A DNA stretch of 64,000 nucleotides, taken from NCBI RefSeq assembly GCF_040802235.1, contig NC_133156.1:144009173-144073172 (forward strand), given 5' to 3'. The translations under genes and the position numbers were made by a program. The notes under the pieces are model-generated. The model had not been told where the DNA came from, searched no databases, and worked only from the letters and a program-made list of their open reading frames with translations. This stretch comes from Manis javanica. Its lineage: Eukaryota; Chordata; Mammalia; Pholidota; Manidae. Shown in pieces: positions 43,985-56,830 of this stretch. Position 1 is the first letter of the stretch. Each line of letters opens with the position of its first letter.

Positions 43985-44110
43985 AGACCTAAAGGCAGGT
44001 CCAGCCTTGCTTCATCTGTGGTGTCTTGCATGATGAACAAAGTAGGTGTTCAGTAAGTTTGTTCAGTTAAATTGAATTGAATGCATGAGTACTTTGTTTG
44101 ATGGAATGAA
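43985..44110 (+). repeat. L2 3' terminal relic
   Basis: The block 'aaagtaggtgttcagtaag' with 'aaattgaattgaatgcatg' matches the L2 3' end. It directly follows the TG-rich tract. Confidence 0.55.
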
Positions 44111-45655
44111 AAGAGATTGTTTTCATATTGAATTCACAGATCTCAAATAGCTTCGCTTAGGAAAGGAGCAGGTGAAGTGATAGGAGAACAGAACTCCTGT
44201 CCCTGTGCATGTGGGAGGCGGCACCTGGTCCCAGCTGATGGAGCTGTGCGCTGCCTGTGGTTCTCCAGCAGCTGTTTCTTAGTACACCTGTTTTGGGAGG
44301 TTAAGAAATGAACATCCCATGATTTACTTATTTTCAGAATTTTTCTTTTCCTACTGCCCTTAAAATCCCTTCTTCCTCTCTGTCTTACCAGTTGCTGCTG
44401 AGGAGTCTGATCTGAAAAGTAACAGCCCCTTGGCAGCTGCTATCCTGGGTCATTACTGAGCTAGCTGCACTGCACTCCAGGCTGGCCAGGGGTGTGCTAA
44501 AATGTTCCTGTCATGCTGTTAGCAGCTGGCAGCTCTTCTGTTGTTGTAGATCTTAGATGATTAGGGTTAATTGATACCCATGCAAGTTCTCCCAAAGTTT
44601 CTGCTAAGCTCCCCATTACCGAAGCTGTATTAGGCATGCATTTTTCACACTCATTTCAAGGATCTCAATGAAAATTTCTATACACCCTTACTGTCACATA
44701 AGCTGCCTTGCATCAACTTTTAAGGAAGTTTCTGTCCAGTTTCCAATTGCATAATGGACTAGTGGGTTTTGAATATCCTATCCTGGCAGTATGATGCATG
44801 ATGCACATGTCTTCGCACACCACATGAAAACATTGAGTTTGAGATGTCCATACTTGGAGAGCTGGGGTAGGAAGGAAGGACTCCATTTTATGGGGTGTGT
44901 GGGAGGAAGGGTAGGCATCCTGGAGCCTTGTGGCTTCTGTCTAACTGGCTGGGTACAGCCAACTGGGAGCCTGGCAGGTGGAGAGCTGGCATAACTCGTG
45001 AGTCTATAAGAGATGTGAATCATAGGTACTAGGGGAGCCCTCCTCTTCCTCAAACTGGGAAAGGCTGATTGAAGGCAGAAATTCAGTAGCAAACAGTACT
45101 TTTCTCTCTCTTCTGTGCCCTAGAGGAGTGCTGCAGAGGTCCTCTGATATCCTACGGGGTGAATTTGCACCCTCTTCTTGTTTGCAGACGCCTGCCATCC
45201 TTGTGCTATTTAGAGATTACAGTACTCCATCGTTAATCGTGTAGGAATGGAGATGTCAGCTTGGCAAAGCTAGAGTTTCCTAAATTAGCAGGAGGACTAG
45301 GAATCTATAAGTTGTCACATTGACATTAAAAATAATGTGTTTTTCTGAAGAGTGTTTAAACCACATTTAAAAAGTTGAATTAGATTTTAAATGTTTTTAT
45401 GACATTTCACATTATTTATAGAACCCTGTTATTAATACGTGCATAGGGGAATGTAATTTGAGGTAGAATTTTCAAAGCAGAACATTTTGAAGTTTTATTT
45501 TTCAAGGTAAAATTTTGTATTGAGGCATTTATAAATAGTTTTGTATTTTTGATCTTATAAATGGAGATTAACAAAAATCTATATCTGTGCCCACAATTTT
45601 CCTTCCAAATGAGTCTGCTACCTTTTCTGTTCTTCCATGTCCTTCTAGAACTTTT
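44111..45655. other. Unique non-coding DNA
   Basis: No gene or repeat recognised with confidence. Confidence 0.4.
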
Positions 45656-45659
45656 TGAT

Positions 45660-45860
45660 GTGCCAGTGAGAAATGTGCTGTTTTATGGGAAATAGCCTCT
45701 TGTGCTGGTTCCTTATCTGTAAAATGCAGATGATAATGCCTGTCTTTTAGAATTCAATGAATTAGTGGATGAGTTAATATAGGAAATCATTGTTAATATA
45801 GGAAATCACTGTAGAACTGAGCCTGGTGCATCTGAAATATGTGTTACTATTATTGTTGTC
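45660..45860 (+). repeat. MIR SINE relic with a small internal duplication
   Basis: MIR blocks 'ccttatctgtaaaatgcag', 'atgataatgcctgtctt' and 'gagcctggtgcatctga' are in order, ending in 'actattattgttg'. A phrase of about 16-18 bp ('ttaatataggaaatca') is present twice in a row near 45775-45810, a later local duplication. Confidence 0.8.
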
Positions 45861-47160
45861 AACAGGAACATTATTCATCTTATTAAACCTTGAAGACCAC
45901 AGAGTTACATAAAATATTCGGGATGAGGGAGACTAATTTGTTTTGAGCAGAAGTTATATTCTAATGACAGTAATATTTACTTATTTAACCTCAATTAGTT
46001 GACTCCCAACCTAATGATGGTTATTTTATAACTTAGCATTCAGGCTGGGGGCAGTAGCATGAGTCGGATTCTGCCCCTGATGCCTTTGTTCTGGGAGCTG
46101 CAGGGCAGGAGGGTGCTCTCGGAGCTGGCTGTCCATCCTCGGGGCTCCAGAGCTGACCATGCCGTTGAGAAGATGGAGTGTCTGTTCCGGAAACAACAGC
46201 ACCGTGGCTACCAGACAGCATGTCCCCAAGGACAAGCAGAACAACTTGAGGAGCTGGGGACATTTGTGATAACAGAATAAATGCAGTGAGAAAGCATGTC
46301 CCTGGTAGAGGAGGGAGCAGGGGGAGAGAGTTTGTGTGGTGGGCAGGGCATTCGGACCTCTCAGCAGCTGGGGTGTGGGTACAGCTTCTCCATTAGCCTG
46401 AGCGGTGGGGGAGAGCCGCCCCGGACCCTCCTTCCTCTTCCCTGTCTTCCCGGGTGTGACCTTCCAGTAAGAGGGAGTTGGGGCTGGGGAGAGGTTCACA
46501 CGGGCCCAGGGGACATACTGAAGTTGGTCATTTCATCTGACCTTTGCTGAAATAATTTAAAATGAAAACCAGCAAATTTTATTTCTGTTGACTTAGTGAT
46601 TAAAAATACATTAATCAGCTCAGTACTACCGTGAAAATAGCCAAGGGTCTGAGCTCAAATGTCCAGTGATTTATTTGATACCTAAAATATCGTATGAACA
46701 CAGATGATTATATTTTACCCTTTCATCCCATGACAGTAATGTCTTCTGGCCATGGCTAATCCATTACTTGACAGTGCAGGCTGACCTTAAGTTAGTGAAC
46801 CTATAATTTTTTTAAACATGAGATGTAGAAATTACCTAACAGGACCAATTTCTACTTGGGTTTTGGCTGCTGTTATAGCAATATGATTTCAGTGTGGCCA
46901 AAAAAAATTTTGAGGAATCCGATTTTAAATTCCCCAACCAACATCTCTTTGCCAGAATGAAGGAATCGTAGGATCCCAGCCTGTGACTTTTCTCTAACAG
47001 TTGCACAGTGCACAAGGTTAGGGTTTAAGTTTGAGTTGAATTTGAACTGACCAAAGGTTAGAGAAAGCTGATAGTTAATCAGAAGTCTTAGAAAGCGTAG
47101 ATTCATGTGGGAAGGTGATTAGAATATAGGGGTGATTGATATAGAGAGGTAAACATACAA
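45861..47160. other. Unique non-coding DNA
   Basis: The interval at 46030-46500 is somewhat GC-richer and has frames open on both strands for 70-157 codons. None shows a recognisable domain, and no acceptor and donor pair frames them convincingly. Confidence 0.4.
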
Positions 47161-47675
47161 TGCTGTGATGGGCAGAATAGTGGCCCCAAAGCCATCCCTA
47201 TCCTATTGCTAATCCTTGGAGTCTGTAAATGTTACTTTATATGGAAAAAGGAACTTTGTAGATATGATTAAATTAAGAGTCTTGAGATGGGAGATTATTC
47301 TAAATTGGGAGATTATTTTGAATTATCCAGTGGGTCCTGAATGTAAGTATTCACAAGAGTCCTTATGAAAGGGAGGCAGGTGGATATTTGCTAGAGATAG
47401 GAGCAGGGATGTGAAGATGCAGCATAGAGGAGAGAAGATGCTCTGCTGGTATGGAATATGGAAGAGCCAAGGATGCATGGATGCAGCTCTAAAAGCTGGA
47501 AAAAGCAAGGAAAAGCATTTTATTCTAGCATCTTCAGAAGGAGGATAGCCCTGCCTGCATTTCCCTGGGTCCTAGGAAAATCTGTTTCAGGTTTATGACC
47601 TCCAGAAATTCAAGGGAATAAATCTGAATTTTAAGCCACCAAGTTTTTGGTAATTTGTTACATAGGAAACTAACA
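47161..47675 (+). mobile_element. MLT1-type LTR (ERVL-MaLR)
   Basis: It starts TGCTGTGATGGGCAG and proceeds through 'cttggagtctgtaaatg', 'gtagatatgattaaatt', 'gtgggtcctgaatgtaag', 'gagtccttatgaaaggg', 'tcaagggaataaatctg' and 'gtaatttgttacataggaa', ending TAACA. A tandem phrase 'gggagattattctaaatt' and 'gggagattattttgaatt' near 47288-47325 is a small internal duplication that slightly lengthens the LTR. No clear flanking target duplication was seen. Confidence 0.8.
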
Positions 47676-48985
47676 GGTCACTCCACTAACTAGCAAGCTT
47701 TTAGCTTGAGAGTGTTGAGTTTTTAAAAGTTAAGTTTGCATCAAATGTATAATAAAGCTATATGAAACTGTAATAACTATGTGATGGAAATAAGAGGAGA
47801 ATTAAAAATACAAAAAATCCAGAAGTTGGTTCTGGGGCATGAATTGTTTGGAAAAGCGTTGGGAATAGGTGGAATCAGAGATTCTTTAGTTTCTTGGCAT
47901 TTTATGACACAGCTCTGTGCTGTACCATCTGTTTGTGCAAGTTGCTACTATTACCATGATACTGTACAATCAGAGATTGTAAGTTATGCCTAGGACATGA
48001 TGGTCTCCTTCCCGATATTTCCCTCCTCCTCCCCCTTACTTGTGTTCCTAGTGGCTTAAGTTCTCTGGAAGACTGCTGTGTAGGCTGTGTATATTTTTGA
48101 TTTGATTCAATTTGATTAAGATATCCTAGAAAAAAGGTTTTTATTTTTAAAGAAATATGATGGAATCTAGAGGACTTGACATCTTCTTGGATGCAGTACA
48201 GTGACATAATTCTGTCTTATTTTTTCCTCTAAGGGTAGTAAAATATTCCAGCCTTATAGTGTTATAGGAATGAATCATCAAAGTCCTTAAATTTAGTAAA
48301 ACACACCTTGAACCCATGGGACTGTGATTTTTCCTTTTTTTTAAATTTTGAGATGGGAGACTAATTTTCCTAAAAGATTTTAGTGGCAGAATTCACACTA
48401 ATATTGAACTTTCTTGAATCCACACTTTGATATTTCTCTTTTGCATCTCATTTCGATGAAATAAGGGAGAGCGTTTTTAGTACTTGAACTTAGCCTCATT
48501 TTATTCTTTATTTTCATTAATGCCTTTCTTGCTTTGGCACAGAACACAGTTTGCTTCACAACACTCTAGGAAAAATGCTTAATTACTGAAAAACTTGGGC
48601 TGAAATTCAGGAAGAACATGCAGGGGAACATATTTGTTCAGGTTAAGTTTATATGACTTTCAGAAATAGATGAGAATAATCTGCAGCTAAACCAAATTGG
48701 TGCTTTCATTGAAAGGATTTGGTTGTGAGCAGAACAAAAAGTGATGGTGTCTCAGGCTTCCTTTAATTTAAAATGCCTTAAAAGGAGAAGCAGATGCATC
48801 ACATTGGTTCTGCTGGCATGGGGCCAGGCTCTTCTTGAGGTTTTTCCAGAATACTGTACACAGGGCAGCAGAACTGAACATGAATGTTGACTTTTAAATC
48901 CACTCACTATGCATTGAGACTGCTCAGTTACTGTGAACACCTAATACAAAAAACAAAAAGAAAAAAGAAACAATGAAAACTACCT
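47676..48985. other. Unique non-coding DNA
   Basis: AT-rich sequence, no gene or repeat recognised. Confidence 0.4.
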
Positions 48986-48989
48986 GAAA

Positions 48990-49170
48990 TACAAATTAGA
49001 AGACCAGGGTTTCTGCTTTGGGATTCGTGTGTCCTACCACCATAACTCCAGCGAGTCCCTTCATTGCACCCAGCCTCCATTTCTTCATTGGCAAAATAGC
49101 AATACCTGCTTTGCCTCCCTCTTAGGATTTTTCAGAGGGACTAAAGATGAGGTATGTGGAAACATTTCCT
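48990..49170 (+). repeat. MIR SINE relic
   Basis: 'gcgagtcccttcattgc', 'ccatttcttcattggcaaaa', 'aatacctgctttgcctcc' and 'tttcagagggactaaag' match the distal half of MIR in order. Confidence 0.7.
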
Positions 49171-50573
49171 AAAATATAATTTTATGCAAAGAGAAAGGCT
49201 TAAATATGAAGGTGTTTTGATCCCTGCGGAAGTCAGAGAGAAGTAAGCATTTTTGCACACTTGTGTGTGTTCCGGGTGGCATCGAGAAGAGTCACTTTGG
49301 CTCTCCAGCTGTGAAACAAGAGTGGCAGATCTGGAGCCTGCTAATTTCAGCTCCTCTTCCTTCTGGAATCACAGTCGTGGCTTCCTGTAACTTTTTGAGA
49401 TGAGGAACCTAAGACTAATGAATACCCCTTTGCCTTCATTCTTCCCCTAGCTATGAAGGATGTCTCCAGATTGTTCATCTTTAATCCCTGGCTAAGAGAG
49501 AACAAGATGTCTGTGCAAAGAACAAAAGGGCAGGGCAATGGTATTTTGTTTGAGGATGATCCTGTTTGCATATGTGTTGCATACTATTACTTATCATAAT
49601 ATTCCCTCAAATCATTTGACTCCTGCATATTAACAGGGTTAATTTAGCTTTATTTTTAGTTTATACTTGGCACACTGGTACTGGACAAATCAAACTGGAA
49701 TACTTTCTGGTTTAGAGAGCCAGGTGTTCTCAAGTTCATTAATTGAGCTCTTGTCTCCAGTATATTAGAGGTACTTTCCCTTGGGTTCTGAGAAATATTG
49801 AGTGGTGCAATTACAATGGCAGATTTCACCCTTGTGGAAGCCTCCTAAATTAGCCAGATGAAAAGCTAGACTCTTGTAAAAAGAATGTATCTCCTTGATT
49901 TACTGTAAACTGAGATATTCCAGTTCTGTATCACAGTGAATAATGTAGAAAAGAGGAACTTCATCATATTACTACTTCAGGGAATCTTTTGAATGTGATA
50001 TACACACTTTGGAGTAGCTCTAGGAGTGTGTTGCATAGTGGGAAGTGTACCTGTAAAATTCAACACCCCAAGAGTTAAGGAATTTATTGTAGTCATTCAC
50101 TGTATATGAATTCCATAAAAGTTTAGATTAGCTCATGAATTAAAGAGTCATTAATGGCTATTGAGAGAGTTCAAAATATTTCTAACTCTTGAGATCAATA
50201 TCAGGAAAGACAATATTTGATAATTATAGCCACAGAATATGGACTGAAATTAAATGACATAGACAGTAGCAACTTTTAATTATGAATCTGTTGGAATTGG
50301 TATGTAGGCTGAACGGATTATGACTCAGTTTATTGTGATACTTTTGTGTGTGTCTGTAACAACTGTCACCAAAAATAAGTCCCAAACTTGTTTAATTTAG
50401 TTCCTTGAATTGATATCTGAAATGACATTTTATAGAATTTCTCTCCTGAGGGAATAGAAATATAATGTTAGGTCGAAATCCTAGTTGGGGGGAAATGAAA
50501 GGAATTCTAATATATGCTAGTACCTGTAAACTATTCTAAACTTGGGAGCAGGGTCTGAATTTAAAAATTTTTT
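49171..50573. other. Unique non-coding DNA left of the full-length LINE-1
   Basis: AT-rich, with no gene or repeat recognised. Confidence 0.4.
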
Positions 50574-50588
50574 AAGAAATACAATTTT

Positions 50589-51965
50589 GAGGATTCTCAA
50601 GATGGCAGCATGAGTAGGGTAGCAGAAATCTCCTCCCAAAACAGTATATATTTTGAAAATATAGTGAATACAACTATTCCCTAAAAGAGTGACCAGAAGA
50701 TACAGTACATGAGGCAGGCTACATCTGCGAGAACCCAGCATTTCAGGGAAAAGGGTAGCATACAAGGTCATGACCTGATGGGACCAGAGTACTCCTCCAC
50801 CCCAGCTCACCAGCGGGAGGAAGACAGTTCAGAGTGGGGAGGGACTGGAAGCACAGGACTGCTAAATTACCAGCCCTGGTGGTCTGCCCTGGGAGCACAG
50901 ACAAACATTGCATGGTGCACTGGATATTGGAGGAGTGGAAATGCAAGGTTTGACTTTGAGACTGCGAGCAGGATCCCACAGACGGCTGGTCTGGTGCCCT
51001 CGGACAAAAGAAAAGCAGGTGTTTTAAAAGTCTTAAAGGGACAAGGGTATAATAGGTGGACAGAATCGTCCACCTCACTCAGCCCAGCAGGCTGGGAACT
51101 TTAAGGAACTTTAGGCTCCCTAACCCCCTGGGTGGCAATGCAGCTCTGAAGCCTGCCGTTCCTTCCCCCCGAACTGGCACTGCAAGCAAACCTGCTGACC
51201 TGCCATTGCTGTGGAACAGCTGGGGAGCAGCCCCGCCTACAGCAAGCACACAGCTTAGCACAGAGGCTTCTGCATTTGTGCAGCTAACTGGCCCAGACCC
51301 AGAGGCTGCTCCCTGCACACAGTTGATGGCAGAGACAGTGGAGATGGGCTCAGAGACCGGGAGGCACTAAAGGGCTTTGTTCTTGCAGCAGAACACACGC
51401 TGCTTGCCTGCGACCCATGCCAGTGCCCTAGGCCATCCCGAGGGCTGCCCGGTCCATGGCAGCTCAGGGGATTGATCCAGAGGCTGCTCAATGCACAACG
51501 GTTCATGGGTGCATACAGTAGAGATGGATGTGGAGTCCGGAAGGCATGAAGAGGCCCTATTCTCATGGCAGAACACATGCCACTCACCTGCAAACCCTGC
51601 CTGTGCTCTAGGGCATCCTGAGGGCCACCCGCCCACAGCAGTTCAGGGGATTAACCCAGAGGCTGCTCCCTGCCCGCGGTTGACAGGCACAGATAGCGGA
51701 GACAGGCACAGTAGACCGGGAGGCACAAAGAGTCTTTGCCCTGTGGCAGAACATGCGCTGCTGGCCTGTGACTGCCACCATTGCCCTATGCCATCTCGAA
51801 GGCCACCCCGCCCACAGCAGCTCAGGGGATTAACCCAGAGGCTGTTCCCTGTGTGCGGTTAACTGGCACAGACAACGGAGGCAGGCAAGACATCCAGCAG
51901 GCAGGAAGGGACTTTGTTCTCTCAACTGACACACGCACCACTTGCCGGCAAACACTCCCATCACC
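50589..51965 (+). promoter_or_regulatory. LINE-1 5'UTR (internal promoter region)
   Basis: It begins GAGGATTCTCAAGATGGCAG, a start like those of many mammalian L1 promoters. The right 660 bp is built from tandem monomers. The left part is unique, GC-moderate and non-coding, and is homologous to the element starting at 63384. Open frames of up to 131 codons on either strand have no known domain. Confidence 0.8.
51301..51965 (+). repeat. Tandem ~179-bp monomers in the LINE-1 5'UTR
   Basis: The phrase AGAGGCTG(C/T)TC recurs at 51301, 51479, 51658 and 51837, a period of 178-179 bp. Each unit also contains a gcagaacac...ctgc block and a cagcagctcagggg-ttaaccc block, in the same order. That gives about three and two-thirds copies, the last ending at ORF1. 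Sequence at 51150-51300 may be an older, more decayed unit. Monomer arrays are known in mouse L1 promoters. Confidence 0.85.
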
Positions 51966-52803
51966 ATGAAAAGGCAGAAAAACCTTGTTCAGTCCAAAAT
52001 GCCTCAAACGCCAGAGAGAGGGCTTGGTGAGACTGAAATCACCAATCTTCCTGAAAAAAAAATTAAAAATAAAAGACATAAGCATGCTGATGGAGCTACA
52101 GAGAAATATTCAAGAGCTAAGGGAGGAAGTCAGGAGGGAGATAACAGAAATGAAACAAATAGAAGGATTTCAGAGCAGATTAGATGAGGTGGAAGAGACT
52201 GTTAACTGAATAGAAATCAGAGAACAGGAATACAGGGAAGCTGAGGCAGAGAGACAAAAAAGGATTTCTAGGAATGAAAGAATATTAAGAGAAATGTGTG
52301 ACCAATTCAAATGGAACAATATTTGCATTATAGGGGAGAAGAAGAAGAGAGAAAAAGGGATAGAAGCTGTCTTTGAGGAAATAATTGCTGAAATCTGCCC
52401 TAATCTAGGAAAGGAAATAGTCTCTCAGACCATGGAAATCCACAGATCTCCCAACACAAGAGACCCAAGGAGGACAAAACAAAGACATATAATAATTAAA
52501 ATGGCAAAATCAAAGACAACAGTAGATTATTAAAAGCAGCCAGAGAGAAAAAAGATCACCTACAAAGGAAAACTCATCAGGCTATCATCAGACTTCTCAG
52601 CAGAAATCTTACAGGCCAGAAAGGAGTGGCATGATAAATTCAATGCAATGAAGCAGAAGGGCCTCAAACCAAGAATACTGTGTCTAGCAAGATTATCATT
52701 TAAATTTGAAGGAGAGATTAAACAATTCACAGATAAGCAAAAATGGAGGGAATTTACCTCCCACAAACCATCTCTACAATGTATTTTAAAGGGACTGCTC
52801 TAG
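51966..52803 (+). pseudogene. LINE-1 ORF1 (RNA-binding protein), broken
   Basis: The start ATG at 51966 has good context (accATGa) and reads MKRQKNLVQS. A leucine/glutamate-rich coiled coil follows (about 52080-52230), then the RRM-like core (ICIIGEKKKREKGIEAVFEE near 52324-52383) and the C-terminal domain (SSDFSAEILQARKEWHD near 52582-52635), ending at TAG 52801-52803. Breaks: a frameshift in an A-rich run at about 52050-52075, a stop at 52207-52209, and a compensated pair of frame changes with a stop near 52531-52560. ORF1p normally trimerises and packages L1 RNA. About 280 codons is the usual family length minus the breaks. Confidence 0.88.
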
Positions 52804-53111
52804 ATAGAAATATTCCTAAGGCTAAATAGCTGTCACCACAGAAAATAAAACCACAGCAAAGGAAGTAGAACAACCAAATACCAACTAAAGGCAAAATAAA
52901 ATAAACTATCCACAAAATCAGTCAAGGGAAATACAGAGTACAGAATAAAACACCTAACATATAAAGAGTGGAAGAGGAATAAAAAGAATGGAGAGAAATA
53001 AAGAATCATCAGATTGTGTTTATAATAGTGTAATAAGTGAGTTAAGTTAGATGTTTAGATAGTAAAGAAGCTGCCCTTGAAACTTTGGTGACCACAAATC
53101 CAAAGCCTGAA

Positions 53112-56100
53112 ATGGCAATAAGTACATACCTATCGATAATCACCCTAAATGTAAGTCGACTGAATGCACCAATCAAAAGACACAGTCACTGAAAGGATAA
53201 AAAAACAGGACACATTACATGCTGCCTACAAGACACTCACTTCAAACCCAAAGACATACACAGACTGAAAAGCAAAGGGATGGAAAAAGACATTTCATGC
53301 AAACAATAGGGAGAAAAAAGCAGGTGTTGCAGTACTAGTATCAGACAAAATAGACTTCAAAACAAAGAAAGTAACGAGATAAAGAAGGACATTACATAAT
53401 GATAAAGGGGTCAGTCCAACAAGAGCATATAACTATTATAAATATCTATGCACCCAGCACAAGAACACCTACATATCTGAAAGAAATACTAACAGAATTA
53501 AAGGAGGAAATAGAATGCAATGCATTCATTTTAGGAGACTTCAACACACCCCTCACTCCAAAGGACAGGTAAACCAGACAGAAAATAAGTAAGGACACAG
53601 AGGCACTGATGCACATATTAGAACAGATGGACCTAACAGACATCTACAGAACTCTCCACCCAAAAGCAGCAGAACACACATTCTTCTCAAGTGCACATGG
53701 AACATTTTCCAGAATAGACCCCATACCAGGCCACAAAAAGAGCCTCAGTAAATTAAAAAAGATTGAAATTTTACCAAGCATCTTCTCAGATCACAAGGTT
53801 ATAAAACCAGAAATAAATTGTACAAAGAAAATAAAAAGGCTCACAAACACATGGAGGCTTAACAACATGCTCCTAAATAATCAATGGATCAATGCCCAAA
53901 TTAAAACAGAGATCAAGCAATATATGGAGACAAATGAAAACAACAGCACAATGCCCCAACTTCTGTGGGACACAGCGAAGGCAGTTCTAAGAGGAAAATA
54001 TATAGCAATTCATGCCTATTTTTTTTAAAGAAGGAAGAACAATCCCAAATGAATAGTCTAAATTCACAATGATTGAAACTGGAAAAATAAGAACAAATTA
54101 GGCCCAAAGTCAGCAGAAGGAGGGACATAATAAAGATCAGATAATAAATAAATAAAATTGAGAAAAATAGAATAGAAAAAATTAATGAAACCAAGAGCTG
54201 GTTCTTTTAAAAAATAAACAAAATAGATAACCCCCTAGGAAGACTTATTAAGAAAAAAAGAGAATCTACACACATAAACAGAATCAGAAATGAGAAAGGA
54301 AAAATCACTACAGACACCACAGAAATACAAAGAATTATTAGAGAATACTACGAAAATCTATATGCTAACAAACTGGGTAACCTAGAAGAAATGGACAACT
54401 TTCTAGAAAAATGCAACCTTCCAAGGCTGACCCAGGAAGAAACAAAATCTAAACAGACCAATTACCAGCAATGAAATTGAATCAGTATTCCAAAAACTTC
54501 TGAGGAACAAAACCCCCGGACCAGATTGATTCACCATTGAATTTTATCAGACAGTTAGAGAAGACATGATACCCATTCTCCTTAAAGTTTTCCAAAAAAC
54601 AGAAGAGGAGGGAATACTTCCAAACTCATTCTGTGAAGCCATCATCACTCTACTACGAAAACCAGGCAAAGACACAACAAAAAAAGAAAACTACAGACCA
54701 ATATCCCTGACGAACATAGATGCAAAAATACTCAACAGAATATTAGCAAACCAAATTCAAAAATACATCAAGAGGATAATACACCATGAGCAATTGGGAT
54801 TCATCCCAGGGATGCAAGAATGGTACAACATTCAAAAATCCATCAGCATCATCCACCACATCATAAAAAAGAACAAAAACCACATGATCATTTCCATAGA
54901 TGCTGAAAAAACATTTGACAAAATTCAACATCCATTCATGATAAAAACTCTCAACAAAATAGGAATAGAGGGCAAGTACCTCCACATAATAAAGGCCATA
55001 TATGACAAACCCACAGCCAACATCATACCTACCAGTGAGAAGCTGAAAGCTTTTCCTCTAAGATTGGGAGCAAGACTAGGATGCCCACTCTCCCCACTTT
55101 TATTCAATATATTACTGGAGGCCCTAGCAATGGCAATCAGACAACCCAAAGACATAAAAGGCATCCAGATCAGTAAGAAAGAAGTTAAACTGTCCCTGTT
55201 TGCAGATGACATGATATTGTACATAAAAAACACTAGAGAATCCACTCCAAAACTACTATAACTAATATCTGAATTCAGCGAAGTTGCAGGATGCAAAATT
55301 GATATACAGAGATCTGTTGAATTCCTATACATTAATAATGAATGAGTAGAAAAAGAAATCAAGAAAGCAATTCCGTTCGTAATTGCATCAAGAAGAATAA
55401 AATATCCAGGAATAAACCTATCCAAGAAAGTTAAAGACCTATACCCTGAAAACTACAAGACACTCCTAAGAGGAATTAAAGAGGACACTAATGAATGGAA
55501 ATTCATCCTGTGCTCATGGATAGGAAGAATTAATTTTGTCAAAATGGCCATCCTACCTAAAGCAGTCTACAGATTCAATGCAATCCATATCAAAATACTG
55601 ACAGCATTCTTCAACGAACTGGAACAAATAGTTCTTAAATTCATATGGAACCAAAAAAGACCCCAAATAGCCAATGCAATCCTGAGAAGGAAGAATAAGC
55701 AGGGGGGATCTCGCTTCCCAACTTCAAGCTCTACTACAAGGCCACAGTGATCAAGACAGTTTAGTACTGGCACAAGAACAGACCCATAGGCCAGTGGAGT
55801 AGAACAGAGTCCAGATATTAACCTAAGTATTTATGGTTAATTAATTTATGATAAAGGAGCCATGGATATAAAATGGGGAAACGACTGTCTCTTCAACAGT
55901 TGGTGTTGGCAAAACTGGACAGCTCCCTGTGAGAGAATGAAACTAGATTACTGTCTAACTCCATACACAAAAGTAAACTAGAAATGGATCAAAGACCTGA
56001 ATGTAAGTCATAAAACCATAAAACTCTTAGCAGAAAACATAGGCAAAGCTCTCTTGAATATAAACATGAACAACTTTTTCATGGACATATCTCCACGGGC

Positions 56101-56830
56101 AAAGGAAACAAAAGCAAAAATGAGAAAGTGGGACTATATCAAACTAAAAAGTTTCTGTACAGCAAAGGACACCATCAGTAGAACAAAAAGGCATCCTACA
56201 GTATGTGAGAATATATTCATAAAGGACATATGTGATAAGGGGTTGACATCCAAAATATATAAAGAGATCACACACCTCAAAAAACAAAAAGCAAATAATC
56301 CAATTAAAGAATGGGCAGAGGATCTGAACAGACACTTCTCTAAAGAAGAAATTCAGATGGCCAACAGGCACATGAAAAGATGTTCCACATCAGAGAAATG
56401 CAAATTAAAACCATAAAGAGATATCACCTCACACCAGTTAGGATGGCCACCATCCAAAAGACAAAGAACAACAAATGTTGGTGAGGTTGTGGAGAAAGGG
56501 AAATCCTCCTACACTGCTGGTGAAAATGTAAACTAGTTCAACCATTGTGGAAAGCAGTATGGAGGTTCCTCAAAAAACTAAAAATAGAAATACCGTTTGA
56601 CCCAGCAATTCCACTCCTGGGAATGTATCCTAAGAATGCAGGAGCCCAGTTTGAAAAAGACATATGCACCCCTATGTTTATTGCAGCACTATTTACAATA
56701 GCCAAGAAATGGAAGCAACCTAAGTGTCCATCAGTAGATGAATGGATAAAGAAGATGTGGTATATATACACAATGGAATATTCTTCAGTCATAAGAAGAA
56801 AACAAATCCTACCATTTGCAACAACATGAA
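53112..56830 (+). pseudogene. LINE-1 ORF2 (endonuclease-reverse transcriptase), broken
   Basis: It starts at ATG 53112 (MAISTYLSIITLNV), the typical APE-endonuclease N-terminus. The endonuclease C-terminal part keeps HGTFSRIDPI (about 53696-53725) and the catalytic FSDH (His codon 53792-53794). The RT has [21 protein letters not shown] (about 54690-54755) and a 232-codon open frame (54566-55261) ending just after FADD (55199-55210), the catalytic pair with F instead of the common Y. The connector and C-terminal segments follow in pieces (55544-55750, 56054-56416, 56545-56829). Stops and shifts occur in every domain. ORF2p nicks target DNA and copies L1 RNA. This copy is inactive. Confidence 0.9.

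Noticed and set aside
46026-46499. 157-codon minus-strand frame
   Set aside because: No recognisable domain, no supporting splice sites, overlapped by plus-strand frames of similar quality.
50709-51862. Frames of 100-131 codons in the LINE-1 5'UTR, including antisense ones, as possible ORF0-like genes
   Set aside because: No conserved domain or family resemblance. The monomer repeat explains the recurring peptides.
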